Shown here: positions 34,221-42,794 of the stretch, piece by piece
Position numbering within the stretch: the first letter of the stretch is position 1
Layout: every line of letters begins with the position of its first letter
Virus record (IMG/VR): IMGVR_UViG_3300024264_001700
Span: 21,586-85,585 of that record
DNA: 64,000 nt
Reading direction: 5' to 3' (one strand)
Source of the DNA: a virus
Made by a program: the position numbers and the translations under genes
The notes under the pieces: generated by a model
The model's database searches: none
What the model was told of the DNA's origin: nothing
The model's input: only the letters and a program-made list of their open reading frames with translations

Positions 34221-35049
34221 TTTGTGCCTTTCTATTACAATCATATGCAACTGTTGTATATATACTTAATTGTTCTAGGTCAGATTCTTGATCAAATATG
34301 AAAGGAATTTTTGCAGTAATTTCTTCTCTTTTCTCTAAAATTAACCATATCAAATTGTCCTTTATGTATAAACCGCCTGTAGGTGTATCTTTCCTATTAG
34401 TAAATACACTATCAATTACAACCTTATCTAAATCAATATCTAAATAATCATTAGTTAAACAATAAATTTTGTTATTGTGAAATACATGATCTCCAGGGTA
34501 GTATACTGAATCTTTTTTATTATCCTTTACTTTAATACCTTTGTATACATGTTCGTCTTTATAATCTTTAGAGGTTTGATAAAGGTCAAACTCTAAAAGT
34601 CTTATTAATTTACGAGGATCATGTCTTTTTGTTATACTACATTTGAAAAGTCTATGATTGCCTATATTCTTCGATATAACAGTATTATAAAACTCTGTGC
34701 CTATCGTAATTTTCCATACTTTTGAGTCAACTATTTGTTCAATTGTAATATCACCGTGTTTTTTAAACAAAATTTCTTTAAAATTATTCCAGTTTAATAA
34801 ATCTTCTGAAGCAGTTTTACTTATTAGTTGATACAATTTATCTTTTTTATTATACTGTACACAAAAATCATTTAGAGATTTTTCTTTTGATTTAATTTGT
34901 TTTTCTTCTAACTCATTAATTTCTACTTTGGAAGTATTTTTATCATTATCGTCAGGTCCAACTTTCCATACATCGCCTGATTTAGTATCATAGTATGCAA
35001 AAGTTTTATTTGGAACTTGTGTATTTTTTATAAGGTCAAGTAGATCCAT
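34213..35049 (-). CDS. Protein of unknown function between glycosyltransferases
   Basis: A 278-residue, highly charged protein rich in Lys, Asp and Ile. It has no Cys cluster, His-x-Asp or DxD motif. Short beta-rich segments such as TFAYYDTKSGDVWKVG and SVYYPGDHVFHNNKIYCLTNDYLDID suggest a binding or structural domain, the latter like the small carbohydrate-binding-type repeats in the giant virion protein. One-base TAATG overlap with the upstream gene. It could be a virion protein or adaptor that is the substrate of the operon; this is speculation. Confidence 0.6.
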   Translation of the reverse strand: MDLLDLIKNTQVPNKTFAYYDTKSGDVWKVGPDDNDKNTSKVEINELEEKQIKSKEKSLNDFCVQYNKKDKLYQLISKTASEDLLNWNNFKEILFKKHGDITIEQIVDSKVWKITIGTEFYNTVISKNIGNHRLFKCSITKRHDPRKLIRLLEFDLYQTSKDYKDEHVYKGIKVKDNKKDSVYYPGDHVFHNNKIYCLTNDYLDIDLDKVVIDSVFTNRKDTPTGGLYIKDNLIWLILEKREEITAKIPFIFDQESDLEQLSIYTTVAYDCNRKAQNE

Positions 35050-35888
35050 TAATTTTCTCGCTTTGATTCATAAAGAGATATAAGTTTATCGTTACAAAAA
35101 TCTTTTTCAGTATAATGAAATATTCCAGTTTGTATATAATTTCCGACAATAAGTTCTACTTCATCATTTACAAAATAGTCAATTCTGTCTTGCCAGGTAT
35201 CTGCTATCTTTTTCCAACCCTGTACATTATTTTTCATATGTGTAAATGTAGGTATACTTATTCTATCATTTGTTACTTGATCTTCGATATTAAGAATTTT
35301 AATAACCAACGATGCTGCTACATCTATACTTAAAAATTTAGGAGTATTCTTTGATATAAATTTAAAATAAAACGCTTCATAGTTATTACAAACTATTTCT
35401 AACATCTTATAAAAATTCATTGCAGTATCACATTTTTTAAAATAATGAAATCCTACATATGTATTAGGTAAGTCATTTAATTGAAATGCCTTTCTATAAT
35501 AACTATTTTGTATACGATCACCTCTATATGTTTTTACATTTTTTACAAAATACAATTCATAATTATTTAAAATTTTCCACCACGAAGAAATGTCTTGTAA
35601 TACAATCATATCAGTATCCATTACAATAGTTTCGTCATATGGTGATGCATGATAAATCTTCCAACGATTTGAAACTTTCCATGTATCATTAACAGCTGAA
35701 TCATTCCAGGGAATATCAATTATTTTATCAAATATATTTTTATAGTTTTTATCTACAGGATCATTTGTAATTAAGCTTACTTTTGTATTAGGATTAGTAT
35801 GTATTATACTTAACGCATTTAAATATGCTTGTTTGACATAGTCGGTTTCATCTGTATTCTGTGCCAACATTACTATGCCCTTAGTCAT
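35049..35888 (-). CDS. GT8-like glycosyltransferase
   Basis: About 279 residues from ATG 35888 (GGAG seven bases upstream; a TTG two codons earlier is less likely). MTKGIVMLAQNTDETDYVKQAYLNA and SPYDETIVMDTDMIV (DTD at 91-93) form the nucleotide-sugar and metal binding core of a GT-A enzyme. GFHYFKK and DVAASL follow as probable acceptor and second-domain elements. The next gene upstream shares the same SPYDETIVMDTD motif, so the two are a tandem duplicate. No signal peptide or membrane segment. Confidence 0.7.
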   Translation of the reverse strand: MTKGIVMLAQNTDETDYVKQAYLNALSIIHTNPNTKVSLITNDPVDKNYKNIFDKIIDIPWNDSAVNDTWKVSNRWKIYHASPYDETIVMDTDMIVLQDISSWWKILNNYELYFVKNVKTYRGDRIQNSYYRKAFQLNDLPNTYVGFHYFKKCDTAMNFYKMLEIVCNNYEAFYFKFISKNTPKFLSIDVAASLVIKILNIEDQVTNDRISIPTFTHMKNNVQGWKKIADTWQDRIDYFVNDEVELIVGNYIQTGIFHYTEKDFCNDKLISLYESKREN

Positions 35889-36723
35889 TTTCAAACTCCT
35901 TATTAATAGCCCTACCTAAACTAAATTTATTCATAGCATGAATAGTTAAATCTTTTGTTTTAATAAGTGTATATTCTCCAGTATAATTTTCTTTTTGTAT
36001 TAAAAATATAATCTCATTATTATCTAATTTTATTACAACATCTCTATCTAAAATATGATATAGTCTACCAGATAACGGTGCTGCAAACGTTCCTTTTTGA
36101 AATCCATTCATTATGTGAATAGCAATACTAAAAACAAAATCGTTTCTAAACAGAGCTGGTACTTGATATGAAGATTTATAGTGCCACCAGTTATGTTCGA
36201 TATGTTTAGCTAAATTAAAAAATATGTCATTATTTTTAGTTTTCCTAAAGAAAAATATAGTTGCCCAGTAAAACTCAACACTAGCATCACTTATATGCTT
36301 AAACTCAGATTGATCTCTCCAGTCAGCTAAATCAAAAGAGTCTTTATATATCTGAAAATCTTGTAGGCTAGAAAAGGCTTCCTTTAATTTATCATTACAT
36401 ATTATTATGTCAGTATCCATTACAATTGTTTCGTCATACGGACTTAACTCATATGACAAAGTTCGAGAATTATTGCGCCATGGAAGTCGATACTGAGATA
36501 AAGAACCGTCAAAATAAGTTTTAATATTTGATTTTAAATTTTCTTCATTTAATTTAATAACATTATCAAAAACTTCAAAAGATTCTGCATAACCTACAGA
36601 ATCTGTCACAACGGATACTGGAAGATCTAAATAAGTTTTACACCTTTTGGCAACAAACGCTGCTTGCTTTACATAATCTACTTTTTCGTTATTATTTGCA
36701 AATAATAATATACCTTTAGTCAT
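35881..36723 (-). CDS. GT8-like glycosyltransferase, tandem paralogue
   Basis: A 280-residue protein. MTKGILLFANN, DYVKQAAFVAKRC and SPYDETIVMDTDIII (DTD 103-105) match the downstream copy almost word for word. The middle region (WATIFFFRKTKNNDIF) differs, so acceptor choice may differ. Overlaps its neighbours by 8 and 8-14 bases. Likely cytosolic, using a nucleotide-sugar from the host pool. Confidence 0.7.
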   Translation of the reverse strand: MTKGILLFANNNEKVDYVKQAAFVAKRCKTYLDLPVSVVTDSVGYAESFEVFDNVIKLNEENLKSNIKTYFDGSLSQYRLPWRNNSRTLSYELSPYDETIVMDTDIIICNDKLKEAFSSLQDFQIYKDSFDLADWRDQSEFKHISDASVEFYWATIFFFRKTKNNDIFFNLAKHIEHNWWHYKSSYQVPALFRNDFVFSIAIHIMNGFQKGTFAAPLSGRLYHILDRDVVIKLDNNEIIFLIQKENYTGEYTLIKTKDLTIHAMNKFSLGRAINKEFEND

Positions 36724-37066
36724 AATCTACTAATTTTTCTACTGATCTTTGAGATTTTAATTTGTTATACTCGGTTAGGTAAGTATTAGATGCAGAAAAG
36801 TATACATCGAGTATATCAACTAAGAAAGAATTTATATTATCTACATTTACAGGTATATTATTATCATCTATTAAAACTGTATTGTCATTGTCGTTTTCAT
36901 TTAATAAATTTACAAAATTTATTAATTCTTTAGTTACAGTAAACTGACATCCATTATAATAATACAACGTATTTTCTATAAATTGTTCATTTAAAATACG
37001 CTTTTGATTTGATAATGTTACCATGTAATTAGAAAAGTTTAGTGCTTTTTCTAAACGCTCGTCCAT
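36716..37066 (-). CDS. Small acidic protein, first gene of operon C
   Basis: About 116 residues from ATG 37066, preceded by GGAG at a good distance; an ATG four codons earlier lacks a ribosome site. The N-terminus is a helix (MDERLEKALNFSNYMVTLSN), the middle holds YYYNGCQF, and the C-terminal half is Asn/Asp-rich and acidic. It resembles small conserved phage proteins found beside glycosyltransferase genes, but no function is known to me. As operon leader and a small protein it is a candidate carrier or substrate. Confidence 0.65.
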   Translation of the reverse strand: MDERLEKALNFSNYMVTLSNQKRILNEQFIENTLYYYNGCQFTVTKELINFVNLLNENDNDNTVLIDDNNIPVNVDNINSFLVDILDVYFSASNTYLTEYNKLKSQRSVEKLVDYD

Positions 37067-37092
37067 ATATTTCTCCATATAACTGTAGTTAC

Positions 37093-37121
37093 AGTATATA
37101 ACAGAAATATATATTTGTCAA
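37093..37121 (-). promoter_or_regulatory. sigma70-like promoter of operon C
   Basis: Minus strand TTGACA (37116-37121), 17 bases, TATACT (37093-37098). The start codon with a ribosome site (37066) is about 27 bases from the -10, so unlike operons A and B this transcript has a short leader. The promoter lies just past the 3' end of the 37133 gene. Confidence 0.75.
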
Positions 37122-37132
37122 ACAATAAATGA

Positions 37133-38329
37133 CTACAAAGATTGTACTGTAAGCCCAGTTACATTAAATGTTACTGTATTATATGTTACACCGTTAATAA
37201 TCATTGTACCTAGTGGTCTATAAAGCTCTACTAGACTCGTTAATGTACCATTAACATTTTCATCAACACCAAAGCCACCTGGACTATCTAGGTCAGCAAA
37301 CTCTACTTTAAATCCTAACTGATTATTAGAATTTCTTTTAGCGTATATTCTAAATCTGTTATTTGCATAACTTGCTCCGAATCTTTCAGCTAATAACTGA
37401 TAGCTAGTTGTTAAATTATAAGGAGTAATAGTTGAATCAACAAAGTTTGCTACACCTGATACGTTTACGCCTGTTCTATCAAAAGTTATAGAACCTATAC
37501 CCGATAACATTGTAGACCAATCACCTGATTTAGATCCGCTATACCCTGTTAGCGATGGGGTGAAAATTATCTCGCCAGCGGCATTCCAATATCCAGTTTG
37601 TTGTCCTTGTGTAGGAAATGTAAGATTTATTTCATGTGACCGTGTGCCGTTCCATGCTGATGTTCTAACACTAGTTACTGGAGTATTAGTCCCGTCTCTT
37701 AATATTTCTTCTGAAACCTGGGACGGGTCTGCAATTAATGCCCTATCAGTTTCAACACTAGACATAAGTGTTTCTAAATCTTGTAAATATGGTTCTGCAA
37801 TTACATCACCGATTGCAAGTGCTGCACTATTACCTATTGTAAATGCAGGTCCTACTTGATGTATACGTGCGCTTACTATATCTTTATATAAATTAAAGTA
37901 ATCTTCAGCTTCTACAGATTCTGCATCTAGTTCTGTTAAAATATGTGTATTAGAAGCACCTGAAATAAAATTTAATTGTCTAGTAAAAGATTCATCTAAG
38001 TATAATTGTATATTATTTCCATCTATTACTTTTACATAATAATGAGAATGCTCATTCATTTCTTCTACAATAGGAGTATTTCCATTTGCATTATATCTTA
38101 CAAATTGTTTGTCAATTAAATTATGACCGCTAATAGTAATTGTATCAGTAGAATAGTTTACATCTGTACTCGGATCAAAAGTTTTATCTACAAATGTAAG
38201 AGGAACAACTTGAGACGAGCGAACTGTTTGTCCATATCCGGTGCCAGAAGATAAGCTAATTGCATTGCCGTATACAGCTTGTATTCGACTTTGTAAATTA
38301 TTATATCTTGTTGCTAAAATCGATACCAA
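37133..38329 (-). CDS. Virion-associated protein, paralogue of the next gene
   Basis: A 398-residue protein beginning at a TTG preceded by GGAG. The N-terminus RYNNLQSR...GYGQ..RSSQV resembles RYNNLQAR...GYGQLLQSSSV of the gene at 38395-39318, and later TRTSAWNGTxxHEIN, WSTMLSGIGSITFDRT and the C-terminal VDENVNGTLTSLVELYRP match its counterpart. It is beta-rich with no membrane segment. An insert of about 70 residues near the N-terminus is unique to this copy. Tail or appendage role is inferred from position between tail genes. Confidence 0.7.
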   Translation of the reverse strand: MVSILATRYNNLQSRIQAVYGNAISLSSGTGYGQTVRSSQVVPLTFVDKTFDPSTDVNYSTDTITISGHNLIDKQFVRYNANGNTPIVEEMNEHSHYYVKVIDGNNIQLYLDESFTRQLNFISGASNTHILTELDAESVEAEDYFNLYKDIVSARIHQVGPAFTIGNSAALAIGDVIAEPYLQDLETLMSSVETDRALIADPSQVSEEILRDGTNTPVTSVRTSAWNGTRSHEINLTFPTQGQQTGYWNAAGEIIFTPSLTGYSGSKSGDWSTMLSGIGSITFDRTGVNVSGVANFVDSTITPYNLTTSYQLLAERFGASYANNRFRIYAKRNSNNQLGFKVEFADLDSPGGFGVDENVNGTLTSLVELYRPLGTMIINGVTYNTVTFNVTGLTVQSL

Positions 38330-38354
38330 AAAACTTCTCCAATTCCTACTATAT

Positions 38355-38383
38355 TATATAGCACATTTTATAGCATATGTCAA
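38355..38383 (-). promoter_or_regulatory. sigma70-like promoter before 37133-38329
   Basis: Minus strand TTGACA (38378-38383), 17 bases, TATATA (38355-38360); a TATAAT at 38353-38358 gives a 19-base spacer instead. This tail-region gene would therefore have an early-type promoter, unlike its neighbours. Confidence 0.5.
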
Positions 38384-38394
38384 CTGATTAGAAT

Positions 38395-39318
38395 TTAAAT
38401 ATACGAAATGGTAGTAAACAGCGGAGTAGGCACATCAACGTGTACACCTGAAGCTCTTTGTACTTGTATTATATTTGAAAGAGATCCTTGTACATTTTCG
38501 TCATAGTTTGGATCACCTGTATCAAAATCATTATATTCAACTCTAAAATTAATTGTTGCCGAGCCTTCAACGGCCCCTGCAGATACTTTATATATGTTTT
38601 CGCTATATACAGAAGAACCAGATTTTTGAAAAATTGTTGTAAATCCTGGTGTCAAATCAAAATAACCAATTAGTGAACCTGTACCTGAACCTGCTGGTGT
38701 TGTTGATGTATGATCAAAACTAATTATACCAGTATTACTTAACATACTTGCCCAATCAGAACCTTTGGCTCCGACAGTATTACTCAAATTACTAGAAATT
38801 CTTATTTCGCCGCCGCTGTTAAAGAAGTGTCTAATATGATCTTGAGGAGTTACCGAACTGCCATCTGATAAGTTATATCCGCCAAAAACTACATTAAAAT
38901 CATGTTGTATTGTACCATTCCAAGAAGTTGTTCTTGTTACACTTAATCCTGACTGTACCGTCGACTGTTGCGGGCTTAATAAAAATTTATCAGATTCAAT
39001 ATCGATCATTAATTCTTCAAATGCTCTAAACGAAGTTATATTATACGGAGCATCATCGTCATCTGTAATGACATCTAAGTTTGCAACAAGTTGTCCTATA
39101 CTATTAGGAATAGTACCTGTTTGATGTACTCTAGCATTAATCATATCGGTATATAAACTATTCATATCACTTGCTTGTACTAATGTGTTAGTTAAAACAG
39201 AAGAACTTTGTAAAAGTTGTCCATAACCTTCATTATTTGCGCCTGAACCTAAAATTGTTTCAGCTCTTGCTTGTAAATTATTATATCGTGCTGCTGTAAC
39301 TAAATTATTAACGGCCAT
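38395..39318 (-). CDS. Virion-associated protein, paralogue of 37133-38329
   Basis: A 307-residue protein with AAGGAAA before its ATG. The N-terminal RYNNLQAR and GYGQ, the central TRTTSWNGTIQHDFNVVF and DWASMLSNTGIISFDHT, and the C-terminal YDENVQGSLSNIIQVQR are shared with the downstream copy. It lacks the extra segment of that copy. Likely structural; fibre or tail-tip position inferred from neighbours. Confidence 0.7.
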   Translation of the reverse strand: MAVNNLVTAARYNNLQARAETILGSGANNEGYGQLLQSSSVLTNTLVQASDMNSLYTDMINARVHQTGTIPNSIGQLVANLDVITDDDDAPYNITSFRAFEELMIDIESDKFLLSPQQSTVQSGLSVTRTTSWNGTIQHDFNVVFGGYNLSDGSSVTPQDHIRHFFNSGGEIRISSNLSNTVGAKGSDWASMLSNTGIISFDHTSTTPAGSGTGSLIGYFDLTPGFTTIFQKSGSSVYSENIYKVSAGAVEGSATINFRVEYNDFDTGDPNYDENVQGSLSNIIQVQRASGVHVDVPTPLFTTISYI

Positions 39319-39328
39319 AAACGTTTCC

Positions 39329-40843
39329 TTATACTTTTAATACACACTCTACTAGTTTTTCGCCCTCATCATTATTGCTTTCAAGTGCAATGCCCACTAA
39401 TGCCGACGAAGCAATAGTTGTACTTACGCCATCTTCCCATGCATATACTGCTTGACCTTTTGAAACTGGACCTTTTACTCTTACTGGCAAACGTCCTTTA
39501 AGACCAATGTACTGGCCTTCTGCTTCGCTGTTCATCATATATGCTGGATCAGTTGAAACAACTCCGATACACATATTGCTTGCACTTGCTGGTTTAACTT
39601 CTGCTTCACCGCCGACTGCAACTGCTGTACCTGCTGGTAATTCTTCTGCTGTTGTATATTTTTCTGCTAAGTCAGCATATCTAGCCGATGTTGCAGTACC
39701 CTGAAACAGATTTGCATATATGTCGCCTTGTGCGTCTCTTACTGCTACAGTATTCGGTGTAGAGGCTGTGGAGCCTGCAGCTAAATTTGCATCTGAATTA
39801 TCATATTTTAGATTTTGAGCATTTAATGCCATTCCATTAAATTGTGTTGCATATACTGTTTGCCATTTTCTAGTGCTAGATCCTAAAATGTAAGCATTAT
39901 CAACACCCGGTGTTATACCTAATTGTGTTCCGCTTACTGTTCCGATACTAACTACATCTGTTAATGCTCCTAGATTGTCATTTGTTTTTATAGAAATTTT
40001 TGTTGAAGCTCCAGTATCATGTTGTAATATTCCATGATTTAAAGTAGGACCAGCTAATCTGTCAACATAGATTTTGAAGTCTTCACTGTATACTCCTGAT
40101 GAACCGCCTATCGAAAGCCCAGCATCAACAAACTTACTTCTTACATTAAACTCTGGAGTAATTTTAGATACAAAATTATCTGCTGAAATTCCGCCTAAAT
40201 TTTCAGCATTAGATGCTGTACCGTAAAATCTATGGTTTGAGCTTGTTATGCCGTTGGATCCGAGCATAGTATTAACTAATGTAATACCTTGTTTTAGTCT
40301 ATCAAATCCTGTTATAGGGTTTGCTGGGCCAATATCAAATTCGTCAGCACTTACAACTTGAATTACTTCATCATTTACATACGCTAATATAACAGAGTGT
40401 GGATTACTTGCTGTGTCAAGTAGGGTAGCACTTAACATAGTTGTAACACCTTCGCCTGCATTTTGCGGACCTATTAATATAAATCGTGTACCGTTATATA
40501 CATACAATTGTTCATTTAAAGTATCCCACCAAAAATCACCAGTTGCTAATCCTGTAGGTTCAGTATCTGATGTTTCAGAACCTCCTGTTGTACGCCATTT
40601 ATTTCCATCATAAAACTTTAATTTAGTTGCATTACTATCATACCATCCTTGACCGCTTACTGCTCTCGGTGGTGGATTAGCGCCGCTAAAGTTTTCTAGC
40701 AAATACAAAAAGTTTTCATTTTGAATTTCGCCGTATCCTGCATAGTTTTTACCTATAAATTTTAGATCAGTTGTTGTATCAATTGTACCATCTTCTACAA
40801 CAGCTAAAATAGTATTGTTGTATCTATCAATTTGATATGCCAT
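39329..40843 (-). CDS. Tail-fibre-like protein with shared N-terminal module
   Basis: A 504-residue protein. The N-terminal module (DNTIL or RYNNTIL, then KNYAGYG, ENFLYLLENF, GQGWYDS, GDFWWDT, QLYVYNG) is shared with the two genes upstream. The C-terminal part (GDIYANLFQGTATSARYADLAEKY, then a mixed beta domain with CIGVVSTDP) resembles the end domains of marine phage tail proteins. A late promoter precedes it. Probable trimeric fibre or baseplate-associated appendage. Confidence 0.75.
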   Translation of the reverse strand: MAYQIDRYNNTILAVVEDGTIDTTTDLKFIGKNYAGYGEIQNENFLYLLENFSGANPPPRAVSGQGWYDSNATKLKFYDGNKWRTTGGSETSDTEPTGLATGDFWWDTLNEQLYVYNGTRFILIGPQNAGEGVTTMLSATLLDTASNPHSVILAYVNDEVIQVVSADEFDIGPANPITGFDRLKQGITLVNTMLGSNGITSSNHRFYGTASNAENLGGISADNFVSKITPEFNVRSKFVDAGLSIGGSSGVYSEDFKIYVDRLAGPTLNHGILQHDTGASTKISIKTNDNLGALTDVVSIGTVSGTQLGITPGVDNAYILGSSTRKWQTVYATQFNGMALNAQNLKYDNSDANLAAGSTASTPNTVAVRDAQGDIYANLFQGTATSARYADLAEKYTTAEELPAGTAVAVGGEAEVKPASASNMCIGVVSTDPAYMMNSEAEGQYIGLKGRLPVRVKGPVSKGQAVYAWEDGVSTTIASSALVGIALESNNDEGEKLVECVLKV

Positions 40844-40871
40844 TTAGTTCTACCCTTCGACTGTATTATAT

Positions 40872-40879
40872 TATTTATC
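40872..40879 (-). promoter_or_regulatory. T4-type late promoter (GATAAATA)
   Basis: GATAAATA on the minus strand about 29 bases before the ATG at 40843, with AAGGGTAG as ribosome site between. It fits late expression of the tail gene downstream. Confidence 0.6.
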
Positions 40880-40891
40880 GTATTTTTGTTA

Positions 40892-42793
40892 TTAAGGCCA
40901 ACCAGGCGCTAATGTGTAATCTGTATACACATCACTGCTAAATTGCCACGTATTTCCTACTACTGTAAACTTTTTCAATCCTCTAGATATGCTAACTGCA
41001 ACGTTTCCTGTAGCAGGGAAGAAGTTAATATCTTGTACAACTGATTCGTTTTGTGTGCCATTTGAGTCAACAGCAACAAACGACACATTTTTTACAGAAT
41101 CAATGTCAATATTTGTTGCAGTAGAACCTGCAAGGTTTTGTGTAACTACAAAGGCTTCTGTGCCTTCTTCTCTTAATCTGTATTCTGCTATTTGTGGTTG
41201 ACCAGGAACGTATACCGGATATACACTCGACATAATATATCCGATTTGATTATCTGTTAATCCTGTAGTATCTAGTGTTAGAGATAAACGTTCGCTTCTA
41301 TTTTGTATATCAACATAATTTTTTGTAGCAACATCTTGAAGTTTTGTTGGATCAGCTAATCCTGTCATTCTTTGATTGTTAACAGTAATTGCGCCAGTTG
41401 ATGTAATGTTTAGCGGTGAACTTGTAGTAATAGTTGCTGCGTTTAAATTAATATTGTCGACATTTAAATATTGAAGTGTACCTATTCTCACAAGACCTTC
41501 AGCATATAGAACACTGTTATCTATACTATCTGCAGAAATCTTATTAACTCCGTTAATTTTATAAGATCGGCCTTGAACTACGTCAAAATTAACATTACTT
41601 GTCCATGCATTGTTTACTCTATTCCATAAAATAGACTTTTCAACTCCGCTTGCTCTTAATATTACGCCACCGCCGTCAACGAATTGATCATCTAAAAGTG
41701 TACTATCTTCAGTAATACCTAATTCTATATTAATATCTTGTACTTTTAGCACGTTTACATCTACTGAAGTAGATTCTCCTCTTACAGTAAGGTTTCCTTC
41801 TATAATAACATCTGTAGAAACTCCTACTGGAGTATTCGGTGCACCGATATGTAACATTGCTTCAGGAGCACCATTGAAAATACCTACTCTAGCTTCGCTA
41901 GAATCAATATATAAAGCATCAGTAGATACAGTGTCATATGCTGTACCTTTAACTCTAATAGAATAATCGTGATCTGTAAGTTGGTTTTCAGTAATATATG
42001 TAGTACCTACAATTTTTTGCACATTGTTAAGATCGGCACCGATAATAATACCACCATTATTTCTGATAGTTAGTGTGCCTGATGTTTCACCAGCAGCATC
42101 ATTTGGAAGAAACTGGTTTGCTGTTAGCACATCACCAGCTTCGTTAATAAGTGCTTCGGACGAAGTTGCTGTTCCTCTAAACTTAAAGTTAGTAGTATCT
42201 AATACATTTACACCTTTTCGAATTGTTCCTGTAGGATTAGATGCTGTTACAAGGTCAGCAATTCTTTCCTCAGGCGTTGGAGTGAAGTCTATATTACTTG
42301 TTACAGAAACTAAGTTACCTGCAACAAATGTTTTTGCAACAGGTCTTGCTCTACTTTGAACGTCTTTAATAGAATCAATTTGAAATCCACTAATACCTTG
42401 TAAGGAACTGTACGCCGGTCCTATAAGAACTAAATTAGAACCGTCATAGAAATAAATCTGTCTTGTTTCTGAATTAATCCATAAGTCGCCAGCAACCATT
42501 TGTGGTCTAGTTGGCGTTACAAATGGTCCTCCACTTACTTTCCATTCTTCTCCATTAAATACTTGTAGTCTTTTACCAGTTACATCCCACCATAGCTGTC
42601 CTTCTAAAGGATTACTAGGAGGTGCAGTGTTTGAAAAATTTTCTAAAACTTTTATAAAGTTTTCATTTATAAATTCTCCAAATCCCTCATAGTTTCGACC
42701 AACTAATACAAGATTAGTTGACGAAGTATCAATTTGTCCATCAATTAAATCTGTAAGTAGCGATCCGTTTGTTTTATTAAGTTTGTAACTCAT
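40892..42793 (-). CDS. Tail-fibre-like protein with shared N-terminal module
   Basis: A 633-residue protein. N-terminal GRNYEGFGEFINENFIKVLENF, GQLWWDV and GDLWINS define the same module as the flanking genes. The middle carries collagen-free beta repeats (LTVRGEST, LNVDNINLN). MTGLADPTKLQDVATKNYVD near residue 470 is a classic fibre linker motif. The C-terminal 130 residues form a distinct beta domain, perhaps the receptor-facing tip. Two bases from the next gene. Confidence 0.75.
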   Translation of the reverse strand: MSYKLNKTNGSLLTDLIDGQIDTSSTNLVLVGRNYEGFGEFINENFIKVLENFSNTAPPSNPLEGQLWWDVTGKRLQVFNGEEWKVSGGPFVTPTRPQMVAGDLWINSETRQIYFYDGSNLVLIGPAYSSLQGISGFQIDSIKDVQSRARPVAKTFVAGNLVSVTSNIDFTPTPEERIADLVTASNPTGTIRKGVNVLDTTNFKFRGTATSSEALINEAGDVLTANQFLPNDAAGETSGTLTIRNNGGIIIGADLNNVQKIVGTTYITENQLTDHDYSIRVKGTAYDTVSTDALYIDSSEARVGIFNGAPEAMLHIGAPNTPVGVSTDVIIEGNLTVRGESTSVDVNVLKVQDINIELGITEDSTLLDDQFVDGGGVILRASGVEKSILWNRVNNAWTSNVNFDVVQGRSYKINGVNKISADSIDNSVLYAEGLVRIGTLQYLNVDNINLNAATITTSSPLNITSTGAITVNNQRMTGLADPTKLQDVATKNYVDIQNRSERLSLTLDTTGLTDNQIGYIMSSVYPVYVPGQPQIAEYRLREEGTEAFVVTQNLAGSTATNIDIDSVKNVSFVAVDSNGTQNESVVQDINFFPATGNVAVSISRGLKKFTVVGNTWQFSSDVYTDYTLAPGWP

Positions 42794-42794
42794 A

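Noticed and set aside
5113-37078. Classic secondary-metabolite or RiPP gene cluster
   Set aside because: No NRPS/PKS, exporter, protease, resistance gene or leader-core precursor was found, and the genes sit among tail genes.
36716-37078. ATG 37078 as start of the operon C leader gene
   Set aside because: No ribosome site precedes it; the ATG at 37066 has GGAG at a suitable distance.
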